A stretch of 64,000 bases of DNA from Arenibacter sp. F26102 (GCF_023015865.1 NZ_JALKBC010000009.1:1-64000), one strand, 5' to 3'; counted from the stretch's first letter, positions 17,401 through 25,786 are shown. Notes: generated by a model from the sequence alone, not told the origin. Translations and numbers: made by a program.

Positions 17401-17804
17401 CCAGACACAGTAAAAGTTTGCAAATCAGCGCTTGTGGGCTCCGTTGCAATTATGACTATTTTATTGTCCTTAAAATTTAATTTAAAATCCTTACCCGAAA
17501 AACATGTTTCAAGTAATTTATTGGCACGGATTGTGCCTTTTTTAAGGTGAACTTTAGGTGTATCCTTAAATAGATTTTCTTCGTATATAAACGTGTATTC
17601 TGTTTGATTTCTTAATAAGTCGAATACCACATCAATGGATACCACCTGATCCTTGTCAATATGAATTTTAGTGTTCTGTGAGAAAATATCACTAGAAGTA
17701 AATCCAAAGGCAGTGGAACAAAGCAAAAAAATGAATGTCCTCATAATGAACTTTAGTAGCTCTTTCCGCTGATGGAAAATAGCGTTAGTAAATTTAATTT
17801 TCAT
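14415..17804 (-). CDS. SusC/RagA TonB-dependent outer-membrane transporter with STN signalling domain
   Basis: The frame extends to 17849, but the ATG at 17804 gives the typical MKIKFTN start followed by a basic stretch and the signal IMRTFIFLLCSTAFGFTSS. The mature protein has an STN domain (about residues 45-115, with VVFDLLRNQTEYTFIYEENLF), a carboxypeptidase-regulatory-like domain (VSGSVLDVDGQPLPGANI), a SusC TonB-box-like region (LEEVVVTALG), a plug with ILRGSRSLSGSNSALIVVDG, and a long beta-barrel ending in FGFNLNLIF. It imports oligosaccharides with SusD using TonB energy. The STN domain indicates it also signals to the neighbouring FecR anti-sigma factor. Confidence 0.94.
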   Translation of the reverse strand: MKIKFTNAIFHQRKELLKFIMRTFIFLLCSTAFGFTSSDIFSQNTKIHIDKDQVVSIDVVFDLLRNQTEYTFIYEENLFKDTPKVHLKKGTIRANKLLETCFSGKDFKLNFKDNKIVIIATEPTSADLQTFTVSGSVLDVDGQPLPGANIIEKGTTNGTQADFDGNFSISVASETAVLVVSYLGFATKEVNLGGQTTITINLVESTSGLEEVVVTALGIRRQKKSLTYATQSVESSELTGVRDPNNLINSFQGKIANAQITQSAGGVGSESEIILRGSRSLSGSNSALIVVDGVPNIDNNSTSNINPDDIESVSVLPGASAGVLYGSQAGNGAIIITTKKGSKGGDVSVNVNSSLVVESPFALPMVQNIYGQGSAGVLNAASGESWGAKMEGQEYVNYLGESRPYSAQPNNIEDFFSNGISSTNSISVSGGLEKAQTFLSYTKKDIQGIIPSNNLTSHNFNFRISNKIGDRITIDSKVSYLTQIIENKTRAGEANNTPVMNIYQIPRNVSDADARNYQELDNVGVYMPTPWPSTLASNYQNPYWITNKDILEGKKDQLSGFISAKLDITDWLSVAGRANLSKSFEEEKQKTNVGTVLFARNKGGYYRESGITGIQKWFDLILQGNNKISKDFSVDYSVGAIYQDRQFGVKNDIADGLNVANKFSLNFATNPQFNSTQTQIQTQSVFGDVNLSFKDNAITLNGSFRNDWDSRLPAPHSFQYFSSGLSGVLSDLIELPESISFLKAYVTYAEVGNGGQFGLLSSSYNYSQGAGNGYLSRSNVLPFPNLKPEIVKNWEAGLQSRFFNNRAGISLAYYKSNAINQLIRISLPVATGYSQRYINAGNIQNEGLEMVLNGFPIFTEDFSWEIDLNFSFNGSKVISLTDDLDTIYLGSFGNFGAVPQAKIGGSYNDLIADQWQRDENGNFIVTAAGLPFITSQSGLDPEVIGNANPDKIFGVTNTFKYKDFSLRMLVDGKFGGVMVSNTEQNLSFSGITEATADYREGGWNLGGVDLDGNPVSATISAQQFWQTVSGKRSGVGEFFAYDASNVRLREVSLGYDIPLPSNLFIKKASFSLIARNLFWIYRGSSLLDIPGLEKRKMWFDPDMGKYADGTEYGAIPSTQSFGFNLNLIF

Positions 17805-17900
17805 AAATTTGAGTATTAGTTGGTTAATATTATTAATCAATTGATGCAAAGAGGGGACAAAAGCACAGTACTGTCCAGGTATAAACTTTGTTCCCTTTCT

Positions 17901-19079
17901 TTATTTTATTATAATTTTTTTGTTCTTTATTTCATAGGCCTTTATGGAATTAGTAGTTAAGATACTGTTTAATATTTCTTCGATTGCTTCTTCTTTCTTC
18001 AATACGCCATTAAATTTCACATATTTAAGATCAGGTGTTGAAAACGCTATATCCACGTCATACCAGCGTGATAATACCATGGCAATTTCCTGTAAAGATT
18101 TGCCTTTAAAACTAAAGATTCCCTTTCTCCATGCAATCTCCTGACCTACATTTGTAGGGTTGATACTGATAGTATTGTTTTTAAGGTCTAATTTGGACTG
18201 CTCATTGGGTTTTAGCACCTGAGTAGATGTAGCAGTACTTATAGTTACCATACCCTCTACCAGCGTGGTATAGATATTAGTTTCGTCTTTATAGGCTTTG
18301 ACATTAAACTCGGTTCCCAGAACCTCTATCTCCTGGGATACGTTTAAAACTCTAAACCTTGCTCCAAGATGTTCCGTACTTGGAGAAACTTCAAAATAAG
18401 CTTCTCCATAGACCAATTCTACAATTCTTGTTTTTCCCTCCACAAAGGCAACAGGATACTTTAACTGACTATCAGAGTTAAGCCAAACCAATGTTCCATC
18501 TGCCAATTTTATATGAAATTGCCCCCCTCTAGGAATCGTCAAGTAATTATATGCTATCTCAGTAGTTATTTTATTGGAGGAATCATATACCAATTCTTCC
18601 CCATTACTTTTTATATTTTTAGTTTGTATTGTTTTTCCTTTTTCCAAATCTATACTTGTACCATCTTCCAAAGTAAGGATGGCCTTGTCCGTCCCTGTTT
18701 GGATACTATTTACTATCTCTGCTGGGGTCTCTGTTTTAGGGACTAAAGTATCCGACCCATTATCAATTACCTTATTTTGGAAAAGATACCCAATACCCAG
18801 AATCATAAGAATTACTGCAGCATATCGTACAATATTTCGGACTTTGCGCATTTTATGAGCCCTTTTTTCCCGCTCGATAAATTGTAGTAACTGTTTTTTG
18901 GAACCTTCCGCGCGAAATTTTTTCACATTCAAATCGATTACATGGTTGATTTTTACAAATTTCTTGAATTCCTCTTTATTGGCAGGGTCATCAATCCATT
19001 TAGAAAGCTGATCCAACTCAGAGAGGGACGCTTGTCTAGTAAAGTATTTTGCAATTAGATTTTGAATTTTTATTGACAT
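17901..19079 (-). CDS. FecR-type anti-sigma factor
   Basis: I choose the ATG at 19079 (MSIKIQNLIAKYF), because the frame upstream of it is atypical; the longest frame starts at 19109. The cytoplasmic N-terminus (about 80 residues) would bind the sigma factor. A single membrane segment follows (IVRYAAVILMILGIGYLF), then the periplasmic FecR domain with TIPRGGQFHIKLADGTLVWL and GEAYFEVSP. A C-terminal DUF4974-like domain (about 300-392) contains SFKGKSLQEIAMVLSRWYDV. It relays the substrate signal from the STN domain of the adjacent SusC. It lies just upstream of susC on the same strand, with 96 bp between this stop-to-start pair. Confidence 0.93.
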   Translation of the reverse strand: MSIKIQNLIAKYFTRQASLSELDQLSKWIDDPANKEEFKKFVKINHVIDLNVKKFRAEGSKKQLLQFIEREKRAHKMRKVRNIVRYAAVILMILGIGYLFQNKVIDNGSDTLVPKTETPAEIVNSIQTGTDKAILTLEDGTSIDLEKGKTIQTKNIKSNGEELVYDSSNKITTEIAYNYLTIPRGGQFHIKLADGTLVWLNSDSQLKYPVAFVEGKTRIVELVYGEAYFEVSPSTEHLGARFRVLNVSQEIEVLGTEFNVKAYKDETNIYTTLVEGMVTISTATSTQVLKPNEQSKLDLKNNTISINPTNVGQEIAWRKGIFSFKGKSLQEIAMVLSRWYDVDIAFSTPDLKYVKFNGVLKKEEAIEEILNSILTTNSIKAYEIKNKKIIIK

Positions 19080-19191
19080 TCTAAATTGATCTACATTATT
19101 TAAACGCATTAATTTTAAGCAACCCTTGCTTTTTTAAGAATTAATTTTCTAATTTCATAAACTTCTACTTGAATATTTAAAATTTCCCGTA
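19080..19191. promoter_or_regulatory. Divergent promoter region between fecR-susCD and the ECF sigma gene
   Basis: This 112-bp AT-rich stretch separates divergently transcribed fecR and sigma genes and must hold at least one start of transcription for each. No clear Bacteroidetes -33/-7 pair (TTTG / TAnnTTTG) was picked out with confidence. Confidence 0.4.
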
Positions 19192-19788
19192 ATGAAAATT
19201 GATTATATCAACGAAGTTATTTTTGTTCAAGGCCTAAAAAATGGTGATTCTACAGCCTATAAATACTTAGTTGAAAATTATCATCATAGGCTATGCACCT
19301 ATGCTTACGGACTAATTGGCGATAATGATTCATCCGAGGATATAGTTCAGAACGTCTATATTAAAATCTGGAAACAACGAAAAAAGTTAAAGGACGATGT
19401 GGACCTAACAAATTATTTATATAAATCTGTATATAATGGGTTTGTTGATCAATACCGAAAAATTAGGCCTGTGTTTTCATTGGAAAAAATTCATATAGAT
19501 ACTCTTGGAGCATTCGTACAGGAGGATTCGGAACATTCCTTGGAAAGACTTATTTCTCAAGTGAAAAAAGAAATTGAGAACCTACCTCCCAAATGTAAAC
19601 AAGCTTTTTTGTTGAGCAAGCAGGACGGACTTACCAATATCGAAATTGCGGAGTATTTGAATATTTCTACAAAATCGGTCGAAGGTCATATTACTAAGGC
19701 TTTTACCATTTTACGGAAATCTCTTGATGGCAAAATGAAAGGAATTTTCCTATTGCTTTTTGGAATGGAATTAAAACAAAAGTTTTAA
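19192..19788 (+). CDS. ECF RNA polymerase sigma-70 factor
   Basis: The 198-residue protein has sigma-70 region 2 near residues 20-90 (FVQGLKNGDSTAYKYLVENY, SSEDIVQNVYIKIWKQRKKL) and region 4 near 125-180 (LPPKCKQAFLLSKQDGLTNI and a STKSVEGHITKAF recognition helix). It belongs to the ECF group paired with FecR anti-sigma factors in Bacteroidetes glycan loci. It probably directs transcription of the fecR-susC-susD operon on release by FecR. It is divergent from fecR rather than in the usual sigma-fecR order. Confidence 0.93.
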   Translation: MKIDYINEVIFVQGLKNGDSTAYKYLVENYHHRLCTYAYGLIGDNDSSEDIVQNVYIKIWKQRKKLKDDVDLTNYLYKSVYNGFVDQYRKIRPVFSLEKIHIDTLGAFVQEDSEHSLERLISQVKKEIENLPPKCKQAFLLSKQDGLTNIEIAEYLNISTKSVEGHITKAFTILRKSLDGKMKGIFLLLFGMELKQKF

Positions 19789-19830
19789 TTCTTAAACATA
19801 TTACCTTCCAGGTTGGATGGATTTTAGAAT

Positions 19831-20135
19831 TTATTGAAGTATTAATTCACTCGCCTCGTCCAAAATGGAACGATCCAACTTCTTTAACTAGGCCTGTGTA
19901 ACTGTTAAATTTTGATGACCCATAGATTCACGGATAATATCGGTAACAATTCCTTTTTGCTATAGACAATTGGCATAACCGGACGTTTTGATAGAATTTT
20001 TATGTCATTACCATAGAATTCATCTTCCTTTTATATGCTGCTACTTTATCATTTCATCAATTAGCGCTACTATTTTCATTTTCCAAAGCTTTAACAAATA
20101 GTGGTTCATAGCTTAAAATCCTTCTTTCATATAGG
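19831..20135 (-). pseudogene. Decayed tyrosine recombinase (integrase) C-terminal remnant
   Basis: Reading the minus strand, the frame ending at the stop 19831-19833 gives KGIVTDIIRESMGHQNLTVT, then QA, a stop, and LKKLDRSILDEASELILQ. This is the conserved C-terminal box of phage-type integrases (GH-x-x-L-x-x-T-x-x-Y-L), where the catalytic Tyr codon appears to have become TAG. Another stop lies just before QKGIV. Upstream, a shifted frame reads SYEPLFVKALENENSSAN before two stops. The gene is therefore inactivated by several nonsense and frameshift changes and lacks the N-terminal half. Confidence 0.65.
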
Positions 20136-20202
20136 AAAATTAAATGCTAATCTATTTCGTTTGGGAACAGCCATTTTTACGAACACATTTGTATTTGCTG
20201 GA

Positions 20203-20217
20203 ATGGGATAGTCCCAT
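20203..20217. promoter_or_regulatory. Short palindrome upstream of the DUF6268 gene
   Basis: ATGGGA-TAG-TCCCAT is a perfect 6-bp inverted repeat with a 3-base spacer, 32 bp before the start codon at 20250. It could be an operator or the base of a small leader hairpin. No regulator can be tied to it. Confidence 0.3.
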
Positions 20218-20249
20218 AGTGCAATTATCTAGTTATTGAAGAATTATTT

Positions 20250-21143
20250 ATGAAAAGATTTTCGTTTGTTTTATTGTTAACATTGGGCAGTGCGATTTAT
20301 GCCCAAGAAGCTAATACTATTTATTTTAATAATGAATTTTTTCCGAATTCAGAAGTTGGCGATGTTTCCAAGACAACAATAGGCGTAGACATTCCCGTTA
20401 TTAACAGCTATGATAAAGAGAGTTTTAGTGTTGGGGCCTCATACCAAAGCACCAACCTGAGTTATGTGGATAAGGATGTACCTTTCGAAACCGATCAGAT
20501 AGAGGGCTTTCATACATTTGCACTAAAATTGCAGTATAATCGCCTACTCAAGAACAATTGGGGAATAACGCTAATGGCTCAATCCCAAATTTCCTCAAAT
20601 TTTGATGAAATGGACTTTAGTGAAAAAGACTTGTTCTTTAACGGAGCATTAATATTTGACAAATTAAATGAAGAAAAAAGATCCATGTGGAGTTTCGGAG
20701 TCATTAATGATGCCCAGTACGGACTTTACTTTCCCATACCCACAGTTTCGTACACTAAACGAATCAATGATTTTTGGGCTTATAAATTGGGTGTGCCTGA
20801 TAGCCGAGTAAAATGGACCTGGAACAAAAACAGTAATTTTGAGGCATTTGCTGCTTTGGACGGCTTTAGTGGCAATATTAATGATGATATAGAGATATAT
20901 AAGGAGGACTATGTGGGAACCTTACGACAAACCAGTGTGGTAAGTGGATTAGCGTATAACTTCAATTTCTGGCGCAATTTTCAGTTAAATGCAAAGAGCG
21001 GATATACCCTTTACAATCATATGGAAGTTCAAAACTATGACAATGAGGAGATTTACGATTTTGACCTGGCCAATGGTTGGTATTTCAATGTTGGCATGAG
21101 CTATAAACTTGGAAAAAAGGTGAAACTAAAAAGTCCGTATTAA
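20250..21143 (+). CDS. DUF6268 family outer-membrane beta-barrel protein
   Basis: The 297-residue protein has a signal peptide (MKRFSFVLLLTLGSAIYAQ, cleavage after about 19) and alternating amphipathic strands throughout, for example NNWGITLMAQSQISSNF, WSFGVINDAQYGLYFPIPTV and WYFNVGMSYKLGKKV, ending in a strand typical of barrel proteins. The pattern fits DUF6268 proteins of Bacteroidota, whose function is unknown. It is a single gene closed by a strong terminator at 21186-21220, and lies next to the integrase remnant, so it is not evidently part of either glycan locus. Confidence 0.75.
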   Translation: MKRFSFVLLLTLGSAIYAQEANTIYFNNEFFPNSEVGDVSKTTIGVDIPVINSYDKESFSVGASYQSTNLSYVDKDVPFETDQIEGFHTFALKLQYNRLLKNNWGITLMAQSQISSNFDEMDFSEKDLFFNGALIFDKLNEEKRSMWSFGVINDAQYGLYFPIPTVSYTKRINDFWAYKLGVPDSRVKWTWNKNSNFEAFAALDGFSGNINDDIEIYKEDYVGTLRQTSVVSGLAYNFNFWRNFQLNAKSGYTLYNHMEVQNYDNEEIYDFDLANGWYFNVGMSYKLGKKVKLKSPY

Positions 21144-21185
21144 TCTTGATCAGGGTTAACCATAATTCTGTGAAAATATAATTAC

Positions 21186-21220
21186 AACGGGTTCAACTTC
21201 GGAAAGTTGAATCCGTTTTT
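21186..21220 (+). terminator. Rho-independent terminator after the DUF6268 gene
   Basis: A 14-bp stem (21186-21199 with 21204-21217, one G-T pair) with a four-base loop CGGA runs into a T tract on the plus strand. It begins 43 bp after the DUF6268 stop codon. Confidence 0.88.
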
Positions 21221-21540
21221 CATTATGACACGAACCAAGTAAATTTAACCTCCATTTTTGTACCTGCCGTTCCCGCCCAAGCCTAAATATTTCCCTATTG
21301 CCTGTACGGTCTCGGACATTTGAACACCGCGTATACATCTTTCTGGAATTTCATTAACGATGGGATTGGAAGTTCTAAGACTAACCCAATCCTTTTCCTA
21401 ATTTCCGTATATTTAAATAATATTAAGTATTTGATTTAGAGTAAATAAACTTATAAACTGCTTGGGAATGAAGGGATTTTCATTATTCAAATGGTCAACG
21501 ATTAGCATTTGAAGTTTTAACAAACAATTACTTAGTTCAA
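21221..21540. other. Intergenic stretch before the membrane esterase gene
   Basis: No supported gene is seen. A second weaker hairpin (GGATTGG at 21363-21369 with CCAATCC at 21386-21392, followed by TTTT) may be an extra terminator. The last 100 bases are AT-rich and probably contain the promoter of the gene at 21541. Confidence 0.4.
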
Positions 21541-22962
21541 ATGAAAACTAATTTAGACCACAGAAATCTTTATCACTTTGCCATCTTCATAGTTGGGCTC
21601 CAAATGCTACTCTCCATAGCCCATATAATTGTAATCTCCCTTGGGGGAAGCTCGTTTATCTATTTCAGTGGTTATTTTGTTCCTTGGTTTATTTTGATAG
21701 TTATAAGCGCTGTTGCGCTTCAACTGGTGTTAATTTGGTATTATCGAATAAAGAACTTCAGGTTTGCCTTATTGGGCATTTTGGTTTCCCTTGTTGCTAC
21801 ATTGGCCTATGGCCTATTTTTTTATCTAGCATTGACGAATAGGTTTTTGCAAAATATGGTTGCCGGGGCATATGTAATGGTGTTATTTGTAGGTTCTATA
21901 TATTCGTTATGCCTTTTTACTTCAGGGACGAGACATAGATTTTGGTTGTTTTGGGCAGGAATCAGCGGGTTTTTAGTTCAGTGTATTTTAATTGCGCTGT
22001 ATCTCTGGGGAATGAATACCCAGAACGATGCTATTCAAGGGGGCATTAAAATGGCCATACCCTGGTTATCGGTGGCTGGAAGCCTTACACTTTTTTTCTA
22101 TACCCTGAATTTCAAAGATGAGTTGAACTCCCTGGACAACAAGGACGAGCTCATTCCATCCAAATTATTGACCGCTACCATGAACTTGTTTGGGGTGATT
22201 TCGGTAATCGCAATTTTTTTGGTTTTAAATCAAGGGATAAAAAGCTATGTATGGCAAAATGGAAAAGCGGAAAGATCTATGAAGTTGGCACAACTTTTTG
22301 AGGCAAGAATTTACGTGAACGGGCAAAATGATACCCTTAGATATCGCTTATTGAAACCTAAAGATTATGATATTAACAAGGAGTACCCTTTGGTGGTAGA
22401 TCTACACCATGGGGCAGGAATGGGGAACGACAATCTAATACAATTAGACGCAGCCGAACCGTCCAAGCTATTATCGACCGATGAAAATAGGAAAAAATAT
22501 CCAGCTTTTATTATAGTGCCTCAATGTCCTAAGAACTCTAGTTTTAGGGAACTTCCCAAACATCAGGGTATTTCTGATTTAATTTATGAGGCCATGAATA
22601 CCGTGGAGGAAGAGTTTAATATAGATGAAAGGCGACGTTATGTAATGGGGTTGTCCCTTGGAGGTTATGGCACTTGGCATTTTATTGGGTCCCGACCAGA
22701 GTTGTTTGCGGCGGCCATTCCCATTTGTGGGGGAGGTGATCCAGGCATGGCCAATAATATGATCAACGTACCTATTTGGGCTTTTCACGGTGAAAATGAC
22801 AATAACGTCCCTGTGCATTTGACAAGGAACGTGATCCTAGCCATTAGGGTTGCAGGGGGAAGTCCAAAGTATACCGAATATTCGTCGGGCCATGATATTT
22901 GGAATAAGGTATACAACACTCCTGGATTGCTGGAATGGCTTTTTGCCCAAAAAAAGGAATGA
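21541..22962 (+). CDS. Membrane-anchored alpha/beta-hydrolase (esterase/peptidase-like fusion)
   Basis: The N-terminal 240 residues contain about seven hydrophobic helices (for example residues 11-33, 39-62, 73-95, 103-122) and no known domain. The C-terminal 230 residues form a COG4099/LpqC-like alpha/beta hydrolase: PLVVDLHHGAGMGND, FIIVPQCPKNSS, the nucleophile elbow GLSLGGYGTW (Ser about 372), HGENDNNVP (Asp about 420) and SSGHDIW (His about 451), giving a complete Ser-Asp-His triad. It would be an inner-membrane esterase with its catalytic domain after the last helix. It has its own terminator downstream and no obvious operon partner. Confidence 0.8.
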   Translation: MKTNLDHRNLYHFAIFIVGLQMLLSIAHIIVISLGGSSFIYFSGYFVPWFILIVISAVALQLVLIWYYRIKNFRFALLGILVSLVATLAYGLFFYLALTNRFLQNMVAGAYVMVLFVGSIYSLCLFTSGTRHRFWLFWAGISGFLVQCILIALYLWGMNTQNDAIQGGIKMAIPWLSVAGSLTLFFYTLNFKDELNSLDNKDELIPSKLLTATMNLFGVISVIAIFLVLNQGIKSYVWQNGKAERSMKLAQLFEARIYVNGQNDTLRYRLLKPKDYDINKEYPLVVDLHHGAGMGNDNLIQLDAAEPSKLLSTDENRKKYPAFIIVPQCPKNSSFRELPKHQGISDLIYEAMNTVEEEFNIDERRRYVMGLSLGGYGTWHFIGSRPELFAAAIPICGGGDPGMANNMINVPIWAFHGENDNNVPVHLTRNVILAIRVAGGSPKYTEYSSGHDIWNKVYNTPGLLEWLFAQKKE

Positions 22963-23029
22963 GGGCTTCTTGGTTGAAGAAAGAAAAGTGTACCAAAACG
23001 TCCTGGAGTTATTATTGGATAGTATTTAT

Positions 23030-23063
23030 AAGCCCCGTAAACACTAAGTTTAAGGGGCTTTTT
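23030..23063 (+). terminator. Rho-independent terminator after the membrane esterase gene
   Basis: AAGCCCC at 23030-23036 pairs with GGGGCTT at 23054-23060, and an inner TAAAC/GTTTA pair extends the stem; a T run follows. It lies 68 bp after the esterase stop and may also help close the convergent ppsA operon. Confidence 0.85.
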
Positions 23064-23197
23064 GTTAAACTTTTGTATAGATGGATAGAATAAAATTGAA
23101 CCAAGGCAAAATCATCCTAAGAATCTACAGGGAATAGCCATTTTTGACTCACCTTATATATCACCTAAATACACTGAAAGGCTGGTTATTGTAGCGT

Positions 23198-23353
23198 TTA
23201 GGACTTTATAATGCGTTCATGTGCCATTTGGTATAAATCTATTAGTTCCCTATCTGGATGTTTTTTGCGTATGGTTTCCAAATAGTTCAACAATTCCAGT
23301 CTTTTGTTCTGCTTATGGGCATCGTACAAGATGTCTTCTATGGTATTACTCAT
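23198..23353 (-). CDS. 51-residue hypothetical protein, second cistron after ppsA
   Basis: The ATG at 23353-23351 follows the ppsA stop by only 3 bp, and the frame encodes MSNTIEDILYDAHKQNKRLE and continues to HERIIKS. It is highly charged and predicted helical (about 51 residues, no signal peptide, no membrane segment). The tight spacing implies translational coupling to phosphoenolpyruvate synthase. Function is unknown; a small regulatory or stabilising partner of ppsA is possible but unproven. Confidence 0.65.
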   Translation of the reverse strand: MSNTIEDILYDAHKQNKRLELLNYLETIRKKHPDRELIDLYQMAHERIIKS

Positions 23354-23356
23354 AAT

Positions 23357-25786
23357 TTAATTTTCTATTTCCTGTATTACTTTTAAAGTCTTTAACATAG
23401 AATCTGGAGTTACCGAAATGGTATCTATACCTTCCTCTATCAAAAATTTGGAGAAATCCGGAAAATCCGAAGGTCCCTGACCACATATCCCCACTTTGGT
23501 CTTATGTATTTTGGCCGTGGCAATCAACATTTTTATCATGCTCTTTACGGCACAATTGCGTTCGTCGTACAAATGTGCTACCAAACTGGAATCACGATCT
23601 AATCCTAAAACAAGCTGGGTAAGATCGTTGGATCCAATAGAAAAACCATCGATCATAGGTGCGAATTGATCGGCCAGAATTACATTGGAGGGCAATTCTG
23701 CCATTAAATAAATTTCCAGTCCTCTTTCCCCTCTCCTAAGGCCATTTTCTTCCATGATGTCCAAGACCTTGGTCAATTCCTGTGGTGTTCTACAAAAGGG
23801 AATCATAACGGTAATATTTTCAAGGCCGAATTGATCCCGTACCATTTTTAGCGCTTTGCATTCCAGAACGAAGGCCTCTCTAAAAGTCTCGGAATAATAA
23901 CGTGAAGCTCCCCTCCATCCGATCATTGGATTTTCCTCCTTAGGCTCAAAATGATTCCCTCCCAATAAATTGAAATATTCATTTGTTTTGAAATCGGATA
24001 ATCTGGTAATCACTCGATTTGGATAAAATGCAGCCCCTATTTTGGCGATGCCCTGTGCCAATTTATTGATGAAAAATGCTTCTTCGGATTCATATCCTTT
24101 AATTAATTCTCCGATGGCCGTTGATAGGGCGGGATCCTTAAGATCCCTGTGCCTTAATAGTGCCAAGGGATGTACTTTAATGTAGTTGTTGATTATAAAT
24201 TCTTCCCGTGCCAAACCCACTCCTCCATTTGGAATTTTTCTATATTGGAACGCCAATTCTGGGGATCCAATATTCATTAGAACGGGAGTTTTGGTTTTTG
24301 GGAATTCCGTATAGGCAGTCTCGTGTAGTTTATAGTTTATTTTTCCTTGGTACACTTTTCCAATACTGCCCTCGGCGCAGGAAACGGTTATATTCTGTCC
24401 ATTTTCAAGTATGGAAGTGGCATGTGCGGCGCCCACTATTGCCGGGACACCAATTTCACGGGCCACAATAGCGGCATGACAGGTTCTTCCCCCCTTTTCG
24501 GTAATGATGGCCGAAGCTTTTTTCATTAGGGGCTCCCAGTCTGGATCGGTCATTTCAGTAACAAGTACATCGCCCGCTTTAAAGTCGGTCTCATCTGCAC
24601 TACCATCCCTTCCATCCAGGGAAAAGATACGATGTACCTTCCCAGTCCCAATTTTATCACCTACAGCAACTCCCGATAAAATAAGCTTGTCCGCCAATTG
24701 GTCCTCATCCTCAATTTCATATTCTTTGATGCTATCGGTCTGTTCCTGGGAATGTATGGTCTCAGGCCGGGCCTGTACAATATAGAGTTCATTGGAAAGG
24801 CCGTCTATGGCCCATTCAATATCCATAGGGCACCAGGACCCTCTTAGTTTAGTGTAATAGTTTTCTATTTTTTGGACCCATTGGGCCAATTGTATGATTT
24901 GAGTATCCTTAAGACAAAATGTATCCTGGATTTTTTGATCTACGGGAACTTGTTTTACGGTTTCAAATGGCTTGTTTCCATATACCATTTTATGGGTTTT
25001 TTTGCCGAGTTTTTTATCGATAATGGCATTAAAGCCTTTTTCCAAGGTAGGCTTGAAGACTATAAACTCATCTGGGGAAATTTCACCCCCAACTACCAGT
25101 TCACCTAATCCGTAGGCCCCGTTTATTAAAACTACATCCTTGAACCCACTTTCCGTATCCAAAGAGAAGGCAACGCCTGAGGAGCCTAGATCCGAGCGTA
25201 CCATTTTTTGTACACAAACCGATAATTTTATGGAAAAGTGATCAAAACCTCGGGAAGAACGGTACGAAATGGCACGGTCTGTATACAAGGATGCAAAGCA
25301 ACTTCTTATTGCCGTTAACAGCATTTCTCCTCCTTGAATGTTCAGATAAGTGGATTGCTGTCCTGCAAAGGAAGCGTCCGGTAGATCCTCTGCTGTGGCC
25401 GAGGAACGCACGGCTATATCCGTAGCTTCTTGATCATAATCCTCGGACAGGATATAATAGGATTCCAAGATCGACTTTTCGACCGAAACAGGAAATTTAC
25501 CATTGGAAATCAACTTTCTAATGTTGGAACCTGTTTTACGAAGTTGAATAATATCCGTGGTGTCCAAACCATCCAATGCCGCATTGATTTTTTCCTTCAA
25601 ATTGTTTTCGTCAATGAAAGCATCGTAGGCATCTACTGTCACTGCAAATCCGTTGGGAACTTTGATGTTTTGAGCTGTTAAATGTTGAATCATTTCACCT
25701 AGTGAAGCATTCTTACCACCAACTCTTGGTAAGTCGTCAATGCCAACTTCACTCAGTTTCTGGATATACTTTTTTTGATTTTTCAT
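23357..25786 (-). CDS. ppsA: Phosphoenolpyruvate synthase
   Basis: The 809-residue protein has the full three-part layout of PEP synthase. These are the N-terminal PEP/pyruvate-binding ATP-grasp domain (GGKNASLGEM, AVRSSATAEDLPDASFAGQQ), the mobile phosphohistidine domain with GGRTCHAAIVARE (His about 437), and the C-terminal TIM-barrel domain with IPFCRTPQE, EIYLMAELPSN, GFSIGSNDLTQLVLGLDRD and the catalytic-type Cys in ERNCAVK. It converts pyruvate, ATP and water to PEP, AMP and phosphate in the cytoplasm for gluconeogenesis. A LacI-type palindrome lies 24-47 bp upstream of its start, and a 51-residue gene follows directly. Confidence 0.97.
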   Translation of the reverse strand: MKNQKKYIQKLSEVGIDDLPRVGGKNASLGEMIQHLTAQNIKVPNGFAVTVDAYDAFIDENNLKEKINAALDGLDTTDIIQLRKTGSNIRKLISNGKFPVSVEKSILESYYILSEDYDQEATDIAVRSSATAEDLPDASFAGQQSTYLNIQGGEMLLTAIRSCFASLYTDRAISYRSSRGFDHFSIKLSVCVQKMVRSDLGSSGVAFSLDTESGFKDVVLINGAYGLGELVVGGEISPDEFIVFKPTLEKGFNAIIDKKLGKKTHKMVYGNKPFETVKQVPVDQKIQDTFCLKDTQIIQLAQWVQKIENYYTKLRGSWCPMDIEWAIDGLSNELYIVQARPETIHSQEQTDSIKEYEIEDEDQLADKLILSGVAVGDKIGTGKVHRIFSLDGRDGSADETDFKAGDVLVTEMTDPDWEPLMKKASAIITEKGGRTCHAAIVAREIGVPAIVGAAHATSILENGQNITVSCAEGSIGKVYQGKINYKLHETAYTEFPKTKTPVLMNIGSPELAFQYRKIPNGGVGLAREEFIINNYIKVHPLALLRHRDLKDPALSTAIGELIKGYESEEAFFINKLAQGIAKIGAAFYPNRVITRLSDFKTNEYFNLLGGNHFEPKEENPMIGWRGASRYYSETFREAFVLECKALKMVRDQFGLENITVMIPFCRTPQELTKVLDIMEENGLRRGERGLEIYLMAELPSNVILADQFAPMIDGFSIGSNDLTQLVLGLDRDSSLVAHLYDERNCAVKSMIKMLIATAKIHKTKVGICGQGPSDFPDFSKFLIEEGIDTISVTPDSMLKTLKVIQEIEN

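Noticed and set aside
21156-21338. Minus-strand ORF of 60 codons after the DUF6268 gene
   Set aside because: It overlaps the strong terminator at 21186-21220, has no ribosome-binding or family signal, and looks like chance.
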